In this document: piece after piece, positions 31,149-42,589 of the stretch
How the letters are laid out: every line of letters begins with the position of its first letter
Position numbering within the stretch: the first letter of the stretch is position 1
Origin: Gnetum montanum
Taxonomy: Eukaryota > Streptophyta > Gnetopsida > Gnetales > Gnetaceae
Assembly: GCA_015680685.1 (NCBI GenBank)
Contig: MNCI01025456.1
Span: 464,252-521,679, forward strand
Direction: 5' to 3'
Length of the DNA stretch: 57,428 nt
Made by a program: the position numbers and the translations under genes
Notes under the pieces: generated by a model
The model's database searches: none
Seen by the model: the letters and a program-made list of their open reading frames with translations, nothing else
What the model was told of the DNA's origin: nothing

Positions 31149-32833
31149 ATCTGCAATCACACGGGCCAACGTTAGTAAGGTTGTTTTCAAAGTTAAGTTA
31201 TACCTTACTACATGCCTTTAATTAAAGATCTTATGTTATCATGTGATTGTACCCAAAAATTATAATAATGGGTCCTATGACTTAGGTGGACTTCATTTTA
31301 ATCTCTCGGTGTACCTAAGGTCATATGATTTTTGGCACAATGTTTCTAAGTGTTAGTATTAATTACCCTAATTGATGTACTTTGGGTGATGATAAATTTC
31401 AAAAAAGTTAGGCACTTTTTGGTAAGTGTCCTCCCCCACGACTAAACTGAACACTCCAGGTTCAAGCAAGTTCAAACGGAATTAAAATCGGAGCACCAAT
31501 GAGCGAGATATGAGTGAAAAAGCAAGGGTCAAGTAATCGCAAGTCGCAGAGAAAAATTTCAAAAATTCCCCCTGCGTAAATGGCCAAATGATGCTAAGTG
31601 TTGTGGTGGGGGTTCCTATTTATACGTAAATAGGACACGATATCGTGTACGATACATCGCGTACATGATATCACGTGGGACGCGATATCGCGTACACGAT
31701 ATCTCGTCCCCGGTGATGTGGGACACCTGAAAAATACTGAATTTTTAATGATTTTCTTGAAATTAATGATGTAAAAGGAGGACATGGGCAAGTATGAAAA
31801 TATCCTAGGGTAATTTATTAATTCGAGAGGCATGCTTAATGATAATGATGTGAATTTGAGCAATTAAAAATTTGGCGGTTATGAAGAAAAGGGAATGTAA
31901 TGGTACATTGGAACGTTAAAATTTTTGGAGGGATAATAATAGGGAAAGAAAATTATAAAAATTAAGCTGAGGGTAAGAAATTGTGTTTTTGAACTAGAGA
32001 ATTAGTGAAGATTACCAAATATTACACAAGCAGGTCCTCCCCAAAGCAGGTTTCAACCTATTATTCCCTTGTGTAACCACACTTAAAGTGTCTGTGGGCA
32101 CTAGAAGGGTTAATTGTAATCTGCACTAACTCCACAAAACACACACATGTAAATATCACCAAAATGAGATGAAAATTCTATGCTATATGGAACACGAGCC
32201 ACAATTACACAAACAGTGAGATGAGGTGGTGTATAGAAAAGGATCGTAGAGATTGGGACATGAGGTAACTGACCCAAGACACAGTGAATCTTGCATGAAA
32301 AGCATGATTAAGGTGTTATTAACCCATCGTTCCAAGATCAGGACCAAGTCCATCCTTCTAAACAGTGACATCGCATTGTTTCATCCCATGATGAGCAACT
32401 ATGAGAGTACCATAACAACAAGGCATACGATCACTTGGCGTTTTATGCTAGGGAGGAGTGACTTTTGTTTTGTGGCACTTTGTTTTTCTTTTCTCTTTTT
32501 TTTTCACTTTACTGAATCCAGAGAAGCCGCCAACCTTCAGGCATGGGTGCATGTCTTTCCAGTGGGACCCCCTAGAACAACGTTTGATTTTTGAGTGCCC
32601 TTTTGATTACTCTTACTCCCATTTTTCATTAGATCTACAAGGATCTTAGTACAACCACGTTGCATGATAGCTCCCACAGATGTCACCAAAGAGAATCCAC
32701 AAGTCCCCTTGATGTCACACCCTAATCATTCCCTCTTNCAAAAAAGATAAAACAAAAAGTTGAAAAATAAAAAACTGGAAAATAAAAAGTAGTAAAATCA
32801 AAGAAAATGAAAAATATTTATTAATCTTGCTTG
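31149..32833. other. element 3: noncoding middle region
   Basis: About 1.7 kb, AT-rich, with no retroviral domain. It contains the GATATC/TATA module at 31617-31708. A PPT-like block ('ctcccccacgacta' near 31432) could be a relic of another nested insertion. The ORF at 32253-32594 has no recognisable feature. One ambiguous base lies at 32738. Confidence 0.5.
31617..31708 (-). promoter_or_regulatory. element 3: internal GATATC array plus TATA box
   Basis: On the minus strand several palindromes (GATATC or variants such as 'acacgatatcgtgt') are followed by TATAAATA at 31624-31617. This is the layout of the LTR promoter, but the surrounding sequence is different. It lies about 470 bp upstream of the ATG of the accessory ORF. 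Confidence 0.6.
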
Positions 32834-34799
32834 TTATTGAAATGGGGGATATCCCCCATAACTAATCAGTTGATTATGGCAAGGATTAACAAATGAAAAA
32901 TAAGGATCCTTGCATATTGAAAATATTGAAACTGGTCCATACTTATCACCTTGGATTTCACACACTTTATAATAAACACAGTGGGGCACTTCATACGATG
33001 TAGTTCCTAGATAACGAGTTGACCCACTATGATATTTAGGACCGTTATATGGTATACAAGGATTGGATTGATGCCTCCCATGGTTGTGTTCATTGGGCCG
33101 TATAGTTGTTGGAGTGTTAGTTGGTGGCCCTGATGAAGTTACATGAGGTGTTGGGTTCAAAGGTAAGGGTGCACCACATTGTTGGACTTGTGCTGGGCTG
33201 GAAGGAGCAGTGGCCTCGGAATTGTGTTGTCCCTTCCTACGGCCGGGTTTAAAGAAAGGACGCTTTTGATGTTGAGGAGGCTCTTCACTGCTATTAGTAG
33301 CAGTAGCACAAGTGTTGTTCATGGATTGCGGTGGTACAAACACCTTAGGAACAGTTGGTGGCACTGTGGAAGAAGGGAAAGGATAAGAATGTTGAAAGTT
33401 AGGAGGAGTATAAGATGCATAAGGTTGTGGTTGTGTTGGAGGTATGGGTTGATAGTATTGTGGAGAATAGTATTCTGGTGAGATAGAGTATGGTGACCCG
33501 AATGAAGAAACAGGATGTTGAACGTTATAAGCGTTTGAATTCGGAAAACATGAAGGGTGCCTCCAGTCTAAGGGTGGTCTCCCCCATGATTGGGATTATT
33601 GCCACTGTGACTGAACACAGTACCTCTGTACGAACTCTGGATGTAACGTGTTTCCCCAATGCTCATGTAGATGTAACAATATTGGGCATTGGCCTTTGGG
33701 GTGATTGTACAGGCATATGTTGCATTCGTACATAGGATTGGCAGTTGAGCACTTATTCCCTTTATTCTTTTTTTCCGAATGTCTACTATTTCATCCTACT
33801 TCTTGGATTGTCAAAACTCTATCTCCAATGATGTTGATATATTCTCCACACTTTTGATTTATCCATTCCAACATCTTATTGATCTTTGCCTCGGCTTCTT
33901 CTAACGATTTTTGTATTAGAAAAGATGATGTTTCCACCTTGAGATTTGTTGATTTCTCCTTGTTATGATCAAGGACCTTTGTTGAGTTAATATTTTGGTC
34001 CTGTTGATGTTTTTCAACATTCTCCCATCTAGCTAATTCTCCTTCTTTTGCTACCCGTTTAATAAGCTCTTGGATTTGATGGGTTCGTAGGGCATATAGT
34101 TGACCTTGGGCATACATTCCTAAGGTCTCTCTTGTTTCATTACATAGCCCATTGATAATATGATACATTAGCCTTTCCTCAGAAAACCCATGGCCTAGAC
34201 AGTTGTTTAATAGTGCATAATATCTTTCTAAGGCCATGTTCAAGGGTTCATGTTTTGCTTGTTTCCACCCTTGGATTTGTTTCCTCAAGGTTGACACTCT
34301 TGCATAGGTTTGATATTTTTCGTTAAAGACCTCTACCATTGTTTACCAGTGTCGTATTAAATTTGGCTTTAACAATCTATACCATACTTTAGCTTGGTCA
34401 ACGAGTGTCATAGGAAAGAGCTTCAATTTTTGCCAACTGTTATCAATGTTATTCCATGTACAGGCATCGCAGAAGGCTTGTAAATGTTGATATGGATCTA
34501 AGTCATAGCCTCCTGAAAATTTGGAAAAGTTATTTGGGTAGTCGAATCTCTTTACAATGCCTACGTGAGATTCGAACAGCCTCTTGTATTTGCATTAAGC
34601 TTGTAGTGGCCAATGGGGGTTCATCGTCATCAAGTAAGTTACGCTTTCGTGCATTGTGATGACGTTGTTTTTGTTCATGCTTATAGGAAACTCCCACTTC
34701 AGGTTGTATACTCCGACCTTCATCGTCATATAGTTCGTTGGTTCTCCAATGAACTTCTTCACTAAGTATGGTGTTATTATCATCTTGTAGGAGAGGCAT
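32834..34799 (-). pseudogene. gag: element 3: gag
   Basis: It starts at ATG 34799, 113 nt after the primer site. A polar N-terminus ends in EAVRISR; after a frameshift the capsid core reads YPNNFSKFSGGYDLDPYQHL, LFPMTLVDQAKVWYRLLKP and then, in the open piece 34339-33791, YQTYARVSTLRKQIQGWKQ, HGFSEERLMYHIINGL and IQELIKRVA. A CxxC...H....C motif (CNICLYNHPKGQC) near 33690 resembles the gag zinc knuckle of Athila elements. A Pro/Gln/Tyr-rich tail follows down to 32834. Stops and at least one frameshift inactivate it. Confidence 0.85.
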
Positions 34800-34911
34800 T
34801 GTTGTGTGTGAATTTATGTGACTTTTTATAATTACTTCTTTTTAAGAGATATATCGTGAAGTCCTTTACAGCGACCTTGTATGATATAACTAATCTAGAT
34901 AACTAGCACCA

Positions 34912-34930
34912 TCCCCGGCAACGGCCCCAA
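34912..34930 (-). other. element 3: primer binding site (tRNA-Asp type)
   Basis: TGGGGCCGTTGCCGGGGA on the minus strand differs by one base from TGGCGCCGTTGCCGGGGA, the site complementary to the plant tRNA-Asp 3' end used by Athila-type elements. Confidence 0.85.
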
Positions 34931-35757
34931 TGATGAGTGACGACATACCCCTGCACTCAACCATACGAAATGAGCGTCGCATGCGCGATCTAGTCGAACT
35001 CCGTAGATGGACTAGTTGTGACACCTAGATAGTTAGCCTTAGGTTGTAGTTCGTTGTCTTCCCACCTAGACTAGTATTGTACTTGTCACGTATGGTTTAG
35101 TCCAGATGAGGTGTATGATGTGTTCCTAATCTATGCTACTCTTGAAGGCAATGGAAAAGAATATTAACTAAGCTAAGCTAGGAGGGAAAGGGTAAGGAAA
35201 TCTAATCTAGCCTAAGTGTGACGAGCAATCGATTCCTTAATCAACCATACACATCTTGGACTTTGTGCACGACTACCACTGGGACTACCAAGNNNNNNNN
35301 NNNNNNNNNNNNNNNNNNNNNNNNNNNNNNNNNNNNNNNNNNNNNNNNNNNNNNNNNNNNNNNNNNNNNNNNNNNNNNNNNNNNNNNNNNNNNNNNNNNN
35401 NNNNNNNNNNNNNNNNNNNNNNNNNNNNNNNNNNNNNNNNNNNNNNNNNNNNNNNNNNNNNNNNNNNNNNNNNNNNNNNNNNNNNNNNNNNNNNNNNNNN
35501 NNNNNNNNNNNNNNNNNNNNNNNNNNNNNNNNNNNNNNNNNNNNNNNNNNNNNNNNNNNNNNNNNNNNNNNNNNNNTCTCTACTCTAAAACTGGGATCCC
35601 CAAACAAGGGGGTGTCGCGTCTTATTTATAGATATGGCGGCGAACTGCAATATCGTGTACGCAATATCATGTACACGATATCGTGGAGGATGTGATATCG
35701 CAGCAGACACGATATCGCTTACGCAATATTGCGGCCTATGCAAATCATGTCTCATCA
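34931..35757 (-). mobile_element. element 3: 5' LTR (contains assembly gap)
   Basis: Terminal TGATGAG and CTCATCA are both intact. TATAAATA is at 35630-35623 and the GATATC-type array at about 35640-35735. A run of N from 35293 to 35576 replaces the internal tandem repeat and part of R/U5. Confidence 0.93.
35293..35576. other. assembly gap
   Basis: This run of N starts exactly where the other LTR copy enters its 'accaagcgtagatcctag' tandem repeat, so it is probably a repeat-induced gap of estimated size. Confidence 0.95.
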
Positions 35758-35762
35758 CAATC
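35758..35762. repeat. target site duplication of element 3 (right)
   Basis: CAATC, equal to 27298-27302. Confidence 0.93.
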
Positions 35763-36426
35763 ATACCCATCTATTTAACACTGTAAATAGAGAACCTCTC
35801 CTGGCTGGTGTAAGGTCCCGGTCTTCATTCTACCACCTTGATAGAATCCCGCATTGTTTGTACGTGAAGTCCGTGCCCAAGCGCATAGCTCTTTCTGCTT
35901 CCCAGCACTCTTCGGTTACCCTCGGAACTTCTACACTTCGTCACGCTGTATAGCCGATTGTATCCACCCTGATCGAGTGAATTTGTAGCTCTGAAGCGGT
36001 GCATGTTTCTAACCATATTTTACTTTACCTCTCATTTACTATCTAGCTTTCTTGCATTATTTTCAATCTTATTCACCTTAAAGCATCATCTTGTATTATT
36101 TCCACATTTACATTTCTCTTGTTTAGCATCACTTCGTATTACCATCGCATCTCTACTTTATTCAATACTCAGCATTACTGTTGCATTTTTACATTTTCTT
36201 TTCTATTTGCTATATCTACCCATAAGCACTATCTCGCAATTCGTACAATTTATATTGCAAAAGGCTATATTGACATCGATGTAAGTCCCTGTCTAATCGA
36301 CCAGACCGTTTAGGGCACCCCGTGTTTGCACACACCCAATACCGCCCTCCCGTGGGCATGGAGCTGGAACTGTTGCGTCCGTTGACCCCAGCGTTCTTCT
36401 AGCTACCAACATTTTCGATCGCTACA
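35763..36426 (+). mobile_element. element 1: 3' LTR, right part
   Basis: Continuation of 26151-27302 after element 3. The end is homologous to the element 2 LTR end: 'aagtccctgtct' plus 'gaccagaccgtttagggc', a 'cgtgggcatgg' block, and the terminus 'ttcgatcgctaca' against 'ttcgtcgttaca'. Confidence 0.85.
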
Positions 36427-37699
36427 ATAATAATGATGATGATAGGTGTATGTAATTGAATAATAACCCCAATCTATTATGTCTCCTTAATTTTCAATCA
36501 TTTTTTAATTAAAAAATTCATGTCCCATCCATAGCTATGATAGCCTCATTAAATGCCTATAAACACATGGGTATCCTATGCTTTAATTAATCATAAAGTA
36601 AGAAGATTGATATTATTCTAAAATTTTTCTATTATTTCATAATTTTTATATCCAACACTCCAACATTATTTCATCATCCATCAATATTAATCATTTAATC
36701 TCTATGATTACATCATCAATCATTCTTATCATTCATCAACATTTAATTATTTATCAATTTATCAATTCATAAATTTTTAACAACACTTCAAATTTAGTTC
36801 AACTTATTAAAGTCTTAGCTCTATTTACATTCATTCTAATTCAAATAATTCCAATTTTTCATTATCAAGAAGCTTAAGAATCTTTACCATTAATTCTTTC
36901 ATATTATATTTTATTCAATTATTGCCAATCAAGATTCATGATTTATATTATCAAGTAAACTTGGATGAACATATACTTTCAAGTTCCATCAAGATCTAGT
37001 TCACAAATCTTTAGAAAATTGATAACTCATGGTTAGGATTTGGTTTACTTAGAAAAATAACACAAGTTTACCATGACTTATGATTCATTCATGTTAATAA
37101 TATCTAATTTTTGCTTTGTTGACAATGGCTCATGGTCATATCAGGGTTTGTCTAACATAACTCATGGTAAAGTATTATGAAAAAATTAGGTAATTCTAAG
37201 TGATCCTTTGTAAGTCAAATTTGGCCAATCAATTGATCAATAATTAAGCTAAATATTTGTAGACACATCGATCTCATCGTGAGCTTTCTAACAAGTCTAA
37301 TATCACCTCAAAGATCCAAATAAGAAAAAAGTTATATCTATTTAAATTTAAGCCAAAATTAGAAATTTTCATCATGATTTATGGTTAGGTCATGAAGAAC
37401 ACCACAACTCATGGTGAAGTTACCATGAATCATGACATTCTAATTCTTTAGAAATACATTTATCATGAATTATGGTTTGATAAATTTTTACACTTTTGAA
37501 AATTTTATATTGTAAAATAGATTTGGTTCAATTATTCTATCACCATTTTCCAAAATCCCAGCAACAATTACATCTCATGATTGACTTTCACAATCATTTC
37601 TTAATACTTTACTATAGTCTTTTCATGGATACAAGGATTTTTCTCAAATTGAATTCTTAATTTAGGTTCCTACATCTTTTTCTTATGTTTACTTATTTT
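36427..37699. other. AT-rich flank with CATGGT/ACCATG repeats
   Basis: No gene is seen. Between about 37025 and 37470 a short motif, 'aactcatggt' or its complement 'accatgantcatg', recurs around ten times, like the self-complementary arrays of the LTRs. Part may be the decayed outer end of the element 4 left LTR. Confidence 0.45.
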
Positions 37700-38554
37700 G
37701 TATAAAGTCTACACTAGCTTCCTAATTTGATTTGCAACATACTAAATTCCTACTTCAAGTCCTGTTCTCATAACTCAATGCTACTAAATCTATGAAAAGG
37801 CTAAAAAAAATTTCCAAAAAGCTCTATTATTTTCTACTAAGTATTTTCCTATGAGATTGCCTAAAGTTCCTAAAAGATATACCAAATCTAGTATTTATAA
37901 GTTGTAAATCTATTACACTAGCATCTATTACAATTTTTGAGCATTAAAAATTATTCCTAGATTAAAGTATAGTGTATGGGCTTAAAGTCCAAGTACCACA
38001 CACTACCTTACATGCTACCACAACATGTAGGACTGAGATGTATAGCATGTGAAACAAAAGCCCAAATCCCACGTGCTACCTCACACATTGCCATAGCATG
38101 TGAACTTGGAATACACTACATATGAAATTAAAACCATAATCCCACACATTACCTTATATGCTACCATAGCGTGTGAAGTTAGAATGTGCATTGTATGAGA
38201 TAAAAAGGTGAATTTTGTAGATTGTGTAGTATTTCTAGCCCCCATAAGACGGCATACATGAGATTGTAGCATGTGAGTAATTTTTGGCTCGACAAGCTAG
38301 AATGTAGAAAATTCATAACATGTGGAGCATTTTTGGCCTCCACAAGTTGAAGTGGAATTTGCAACATGTGGACTACAAATATCACCTTTTCATTGAAAAA
38401 TTGCTTAAAGTTTTGCTAATATAAGGCTGTGAAATAGGATTTTTGGTAGGAAAACAAAGGCAACTATTTCTACCTTCAAATCTCCACCAAATTACAATAA
38501 AAACTTAGGCTATGGACATTCATTTGTAACCTGAATTTTCTTTGAGATGTTTTA
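37700..38554 (-). mobile_element. element 4: 3' LTR (left, partial)
   Basis: It aligns with 54420-55228: 'accaaatctagtatttata' (TATA complement at 37892-37899), the CACATGCTA/TAGCATGTG array at 37980-38370 and 'ttcatttgtaacctgaattttctttgag'. U3 starts at 38554, where TAAAACATC corresponds to TGAAACACC. Confidence 0.75.
37980..38370. repeat. element 4: CACATGCTA/TAGCATGTG array (left LTR)
   Basis: Inverted short motifs such as 'acatgctaccacaacatgt' and 'cacattgccatagcatgtg' recur. On the minus strand they lie upstream of the TATA box, as in the other LTR families. Confidence 0.7.
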
Positions 38555-38575
38555 TTGGAAGTTCTTTGTTGATGT
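38555..38575 (-). other. element 4: degenerate polypurine tract
   Basis: 'ttggaagttctttgttgatg' corresponds to the complement of the element 2 PPT ('atggcccctctttgttgac'). Confidence 0.5.
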
Positions 38576-39619
38576 TTTGAGGATTGACCCAAAAGAGATT
38601 AACAAAGAATGTAAAACACCATGGTAGGTTTATCACTAACACTCCCTCTCCACACTTAATTTTGTAACTATCAAATCATGCTAAGAAGTACTTATGAAGG
38701 TGAAGTAAGGTCACAATAGGATGTTGGGAGTATGGGATAAGATAATGGCTACATGAGCTATCAAAGAATGGTCACATGGACTAATAAAGAATTCCAAATG
38801 TTGATATCATGGATATGGTATGGTAGTGACATGCTTGTTGATTTGAAGAAGTCCTCATGTTTTACACTAGAAACTTCTAGTTACTCAGAGACATTTTAAA
38901 GGAGCCAGTACTTGGTAATAGGCTTCTTTGGCCACTTCACTCTCTTTCTTTTCTTTTTTTCTACGAGATCTAAGCCTTCATTAGGCTAAATTACCAAGGA
39001 TGAAATTTTTTTCTCTCACTAAATGAGATGTATTACATTCAATGAACTTTATTTAGTAGGACATATTGAAGGAGATGTCAAATGGACATGGTGCATGAAT
39101 GTTAAACATAGGTTCTCATTGTTAGCAAGGTAAGGAAGGTTGTAATTTGGCTACAAGGTTATGACTCAGGAGGGGCAATGGAGATGATGTGAGATAAGCA
39201 CTATTGACAAGATCAAACAAGCCAACCAAATCTCATGCATCAAGGTCTCATGGTAACTCACCACTGTGATGAGTCACACCTTTGCAATGAATTTGGGCTC
39301 ATCCTACAAGCACAACTCCAATAAAAAAACCAAACAAGTTAAAGAATACATGTATTTACAAAATTTTTCATGAGACAACAAGTGCATGTAGGCCATCATT
39401 GGTCATAATTGGAAGAATATGTGAACTCTATGTCATGCTATGCAAATTCATACAAAATTTATAGTCTTTCTAAGAGGCTAAAAAGAGGTATAGGATCATG
39501 TAGGATTGCTACTTGTAGGTCACTAAAGTTTTTAACATCAATTGTTCATCCAACCTATGAAAAAAGAGCAAACAAAGCCTATAAAAAATGTGTCAACATT
39601 AGATGTAATATGGTTTGAG
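38576..39619. other. element 4: spacer between integrase and 3' LTR
   Basis: About 1 kb of AT-rich DNA in the position of the repeat tract and spacer of elements 1 and 2. I see no gene; the small ORF at 39409-39618 has no recognisable feature. Confidence 0.4.
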
Positions 39620-40470
39620 ATAGGAATGGTTGATCGTGTTAGTCAATTTATTCTCATCCATGTTTGTCAGCTTAAATGCTTCATTTTCATAGGCTTTGGT
39701 GACTAAGAAGGACCCTTTCTAGTTATTTGAGAGTATTTCTGCATGTTTGTGAATAACCTTGAGGATAAGGTCTCTATTTTTTACTTTCCTCTTATTTAGA
39801 TCATGATGATGATGTTCTTTCTACTTCTCTTGGTATAGCTTGATGTTGGTGAACATTTGTATTTGCCTTTCCTCCATTGAGTCAATGTCCATGGTATGTA
39901 GCTTCTTATTATATTCATCATTGATGAAATCATAAAGAACAATCCTCAAGAATGGGACCTATAGATTAAAAGGAAAAATAGCTTTAGATCCATAAACCAA
40001 GCTATACGAGGTGGCTTTGGTTGAAGTTCTAAAGGTTGTCCTATAGGCCCATAGTGCATACAAGAGCTATTCATGTCACTTGCATTTACCCTTGTTTAAC
40101 ATCTTCTTAAGTAGGTTCATAATTACTTTGTTACTAGCTTCAACTTGACCATTAGCCTATGGGTAATAAGGAAATGAGAAAGAATGCTTAATATTTAGTC
40201 ATTGATAAAAGGTATGCATTTCTTGGCTACTGAATTACAGTCCATTATTTGTAACAATTGTCAAAGATATGTCAAAAATGGAATATGATGTTATCCAACA
40301 CAAACTTACAAACTTGTTATGTTTTTATTTTTCTAAGAGAGATAGCTTCAACCTAGTTTGTAAAATACTTAATTACGATGATGATGAAACTATGCCCAGT
40401 AAAGGACTTGGGCATGATCAGTGTGTAACTCGATTGGTGGCATGTGTATTAAGCTACTATACCATTGATA
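39620..40470 (-). pseudogene. element 4: integrase remnant
   Basis: Read on the minus strand with many stops: MPKSFTGHSFIIIVIKYF near 40400, LRKIKT, FSFPYYP*ANGQVEA near 40170, YALWAYRTTFRTSTKATSY and LVYGSKAIFPF near 40050-39980, and the C-terminal GSFLVTKAYENEAFKLTNMD near 39700. It matches the integrases of elements 1 and 2 in order. Strong decay. Confidence 0.85.
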
Positions 40471-40859
40471 GGTGTCCCAAGCTATAACCTTCTACAAGTA
40501 GCCAATTTCCATATAGGTTCAATAGTATCCTAATCATCTAATCTTTGTGGCCATGGATCTAAATGTCCTTGTGAACCTTTTCAAGGACTATGTAGGCTTC
40601 CTCTTTGCCAATGCATACTTACAATAAGCCATTGTAGGACCTTCGACATAATTTGTTGGTAGCTATGATGATCTATTATTTTAACCATTTACATATAGCA
40701 TTCCTCTAAGATGTAGTTATGTTCTATGGAGGCTCATCATGCATTACATAAAACTTAATGTCGTTAAACCACTCTTGTTAAGGGGCATTATCAATGGTTG
40801 CAATAAGGATTACTTAAATGTTCTACATTAAAGTACATGATGGCCTCATATTCTTTGGA

Positions 40860-41565
40860 TACCTCATTGATAATATTAATATCCTCATCAAGGAAGTCAA
40901 GGTCTATGGTTGCATTATCTTGAACTAGGAAGTTGTGAGTTGCATGGCTATAGCTTGACCTTTCATTAAAGCTTGAAAGATCAAGTTTAAGTTAAACTCA
41001 TCTATTATGGGTTTTCACCAAGCTATACAACTACTCTCATAGATATTGGTTTTTATAGCTCTTAGTACATTGTCTTTGCATATGACACTAACTTGATTCC
41101 TAAAGAGGTAGTGTCTCCACTTCTTTAGAGAGAAGACTAGGGCTAGGCAATGCTTCTCAACCTTATTGTATTAGGTCTTGTAAGCAACTAGTGCATGGCT
41201 CAAGTAGTATATGGGTAGTTTTTCTCCATCATTTCATTTTTGATAGAGTAAAGAGACTATGAAGGTTTTAGAGATTATTAGATAGATATAAAATGGTTTA
41301 TATTTCTAACAAGGATACATGGTAGGCAATTGAGCCAAATCTTATTCAATGTTGTTAAAGGCTTTTTGCAATTGGTTAGTCCACTCATAGTGAACCCCTT
41401 TCCTAAGCAAGTTTTCGCATAGGTTATAGCTTGTCCTTAAGCCTCAAGATGAATCTATGAATAAATTACAATCTACCTTGTAAACCTCATAGTTTCTTAA
41501 GGTTTTTGGGTAGTGATAGATTTGTTATGACTTAGTCCTACATGTCAACAAAAACATATTAACTA
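40860..41565 (-). pseudogene. pol: element 4: RT C-terminus and first RNase H remnant
   Basis: On the minus strand NLSLPKNLKKL*GLQGRL lies at about 41550-41490, then the RNase H block YYLSHALVAYKT*YNKVEKH and LALVFSLKKWRHYLF at about 41190-41080. A short FNVE piece near 40850 is all that seems left of the archaeal RNase H. The RT palm with YVDD is absent: similarity stops abruptly near 41565. Confidence 0.85.
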
Positions 41566-41639
41566 GCATCTACATTGCGTACTTGTTAAATAATATTAAA
41601 ATAATGCAAAATATTACAATAATGAAGGATAACATGACC

Positions 41640-42010
41640 AAAAATGGTTGACATTAAGTGGAACAAGGTAAGATGAGGCTTAAGTGAGGTCACAAAATGG
41701 TGGACTAAGAATAGAGAGGGTAGACTGAGTTGGAAAAAGGCAAAATAATGTCCAAATGATACTGAGCATGGGCCAAATGAAGCTCAAACAAGGTTGAATG
41801 AGGTTTTAAGGCTACCAAATAACAAAAAATGATATCAAATGATCAAAAAATGAGGTAAAAATGATACCAAATGTACCAAAATGATGCTAAATGACCTCAA
41901 ATGTTGTCAAAATGATGAAAAATGATATTAAATGGTGTCAAATGGCACCAAATTATGGCCAAATCATATCAAATGGTGTAAAAAGAAGCTGAATAAGGGT
42001 AAACATGGTT
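41640..42010. repeat. element 4: AAATG-type minisatellite
   Basis: Short degenerate units such as 'aaatgatgctaaatgacc' and 'tcaaatggtgtcaaatgg' with 10-17 bp spacing, noncoding. They start just past the point where RT similarity ends. Confidence 0.6.
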
Positions 42011-42589
42011 CAAAATGGTCACAAGTGATCAAAATTGGTAATATTTATTTTTTTATTGATTTTGTTATTGAAATATGGCAAAACTTACTAAAAATAGGCC
42101 ATAAGTTATTTTCATAAGTTAAAACTTAGAAACAAAAAGTCATAAAATATTAAAATAGGTAAAAATTTTCTTAAAAAGATAATAAATTTTTAAAACAAGT
42201 AAAAATCCTATTAAAATAAGGAAAAATCTTAAGTAAACTAATAGACTAAAAAAATTTTAATTAAAATAATTAAAATAGGCAAAAAAAACTCATATAAAAT
42301 GGTTGTAAACTCCTTTTAAAAATGACTTTTTGTTGGTCAAATAATTAAAAAAGCTAAAACATTGAATTCTCAACATGTGGAAATTGTTTTCATAGCATGT
42401 GGGCAGTCTAGGCTACCATCATAAAATGTGAGACCTTGATCCCTAGCGTGTAAAGAATTCTTGCCAAGTTTGAAGCTTGTTTGACTTTATTCGACAACCT
42501 CTAAGTTGTGCAAGGCTAGTATAAGGCTTGTTCAACTATTCTAAGCCATGCATAAGTAAGTTTCGACAAGGTTTTGACTTGTTAGAGCC
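42011..42589. other. element 4: A-rich spacer
   Basis: A-rich sequence with 'ttaaaataggtaaaaat'-like units at 42100-42300; no gene seen. Confidence 0.4.

Larger units (their letters stand above)
27303..35757 (-). mobile_element. element 3: non-autonomous Athila-like retrotransposon
   Basis: This 8455-bp insertion on the minus strand has LTRs with terminal TGATGAG/CTCATCA (the left terminal TG is mutated to TA), a tRNA-Asp-type primer site, a G-rich PPT and perfect CAATC duplications. Inside, in transcript order, are gag with a knuckle-like motif, about 1.7 kb of noncoding DNA, and a long accessory ORF. I find no protease, RT, RNase H or integrase motif anywhere in it, so it would depend on another element. 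It lies in the 3' LTR of element 1. Confidence 0.93.
338..36426 (+). mobile_element. element 1: Tat-like retrotransposon, interrupted twice
   Basis: Joining 338-5807, 19856-27302 and 35763-36426 gives a + strand element with gag/protease, antisense gene, RT, RNase H, archaeal RNase H, integrase, repeat tract, PPT and 3' LTR. It is interrupted by element 2 in the antisense gene and by element 3 in the 3' LTR. The 5' LTR and most of gag are not in the window; an element-3-family insertion abuts it at 337. Its coding parts are more degraded than those of element 2, which fits its being the older host. Confidence 0.88.

Noticed and set aside
31425-31450. PPT-like 'ctcccccacgacta' as the edge of a fully nested element
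   Set aside because: It resembles the element 3 PPT, but I found no LTR pair or target duplication around it.
27303-35757. An envelope-like gene in element 3
   Set aside because: The accessory ORF is a charged coiled coil with a plant-transposon-type domain; no signal peptide or membrane segment is visible.
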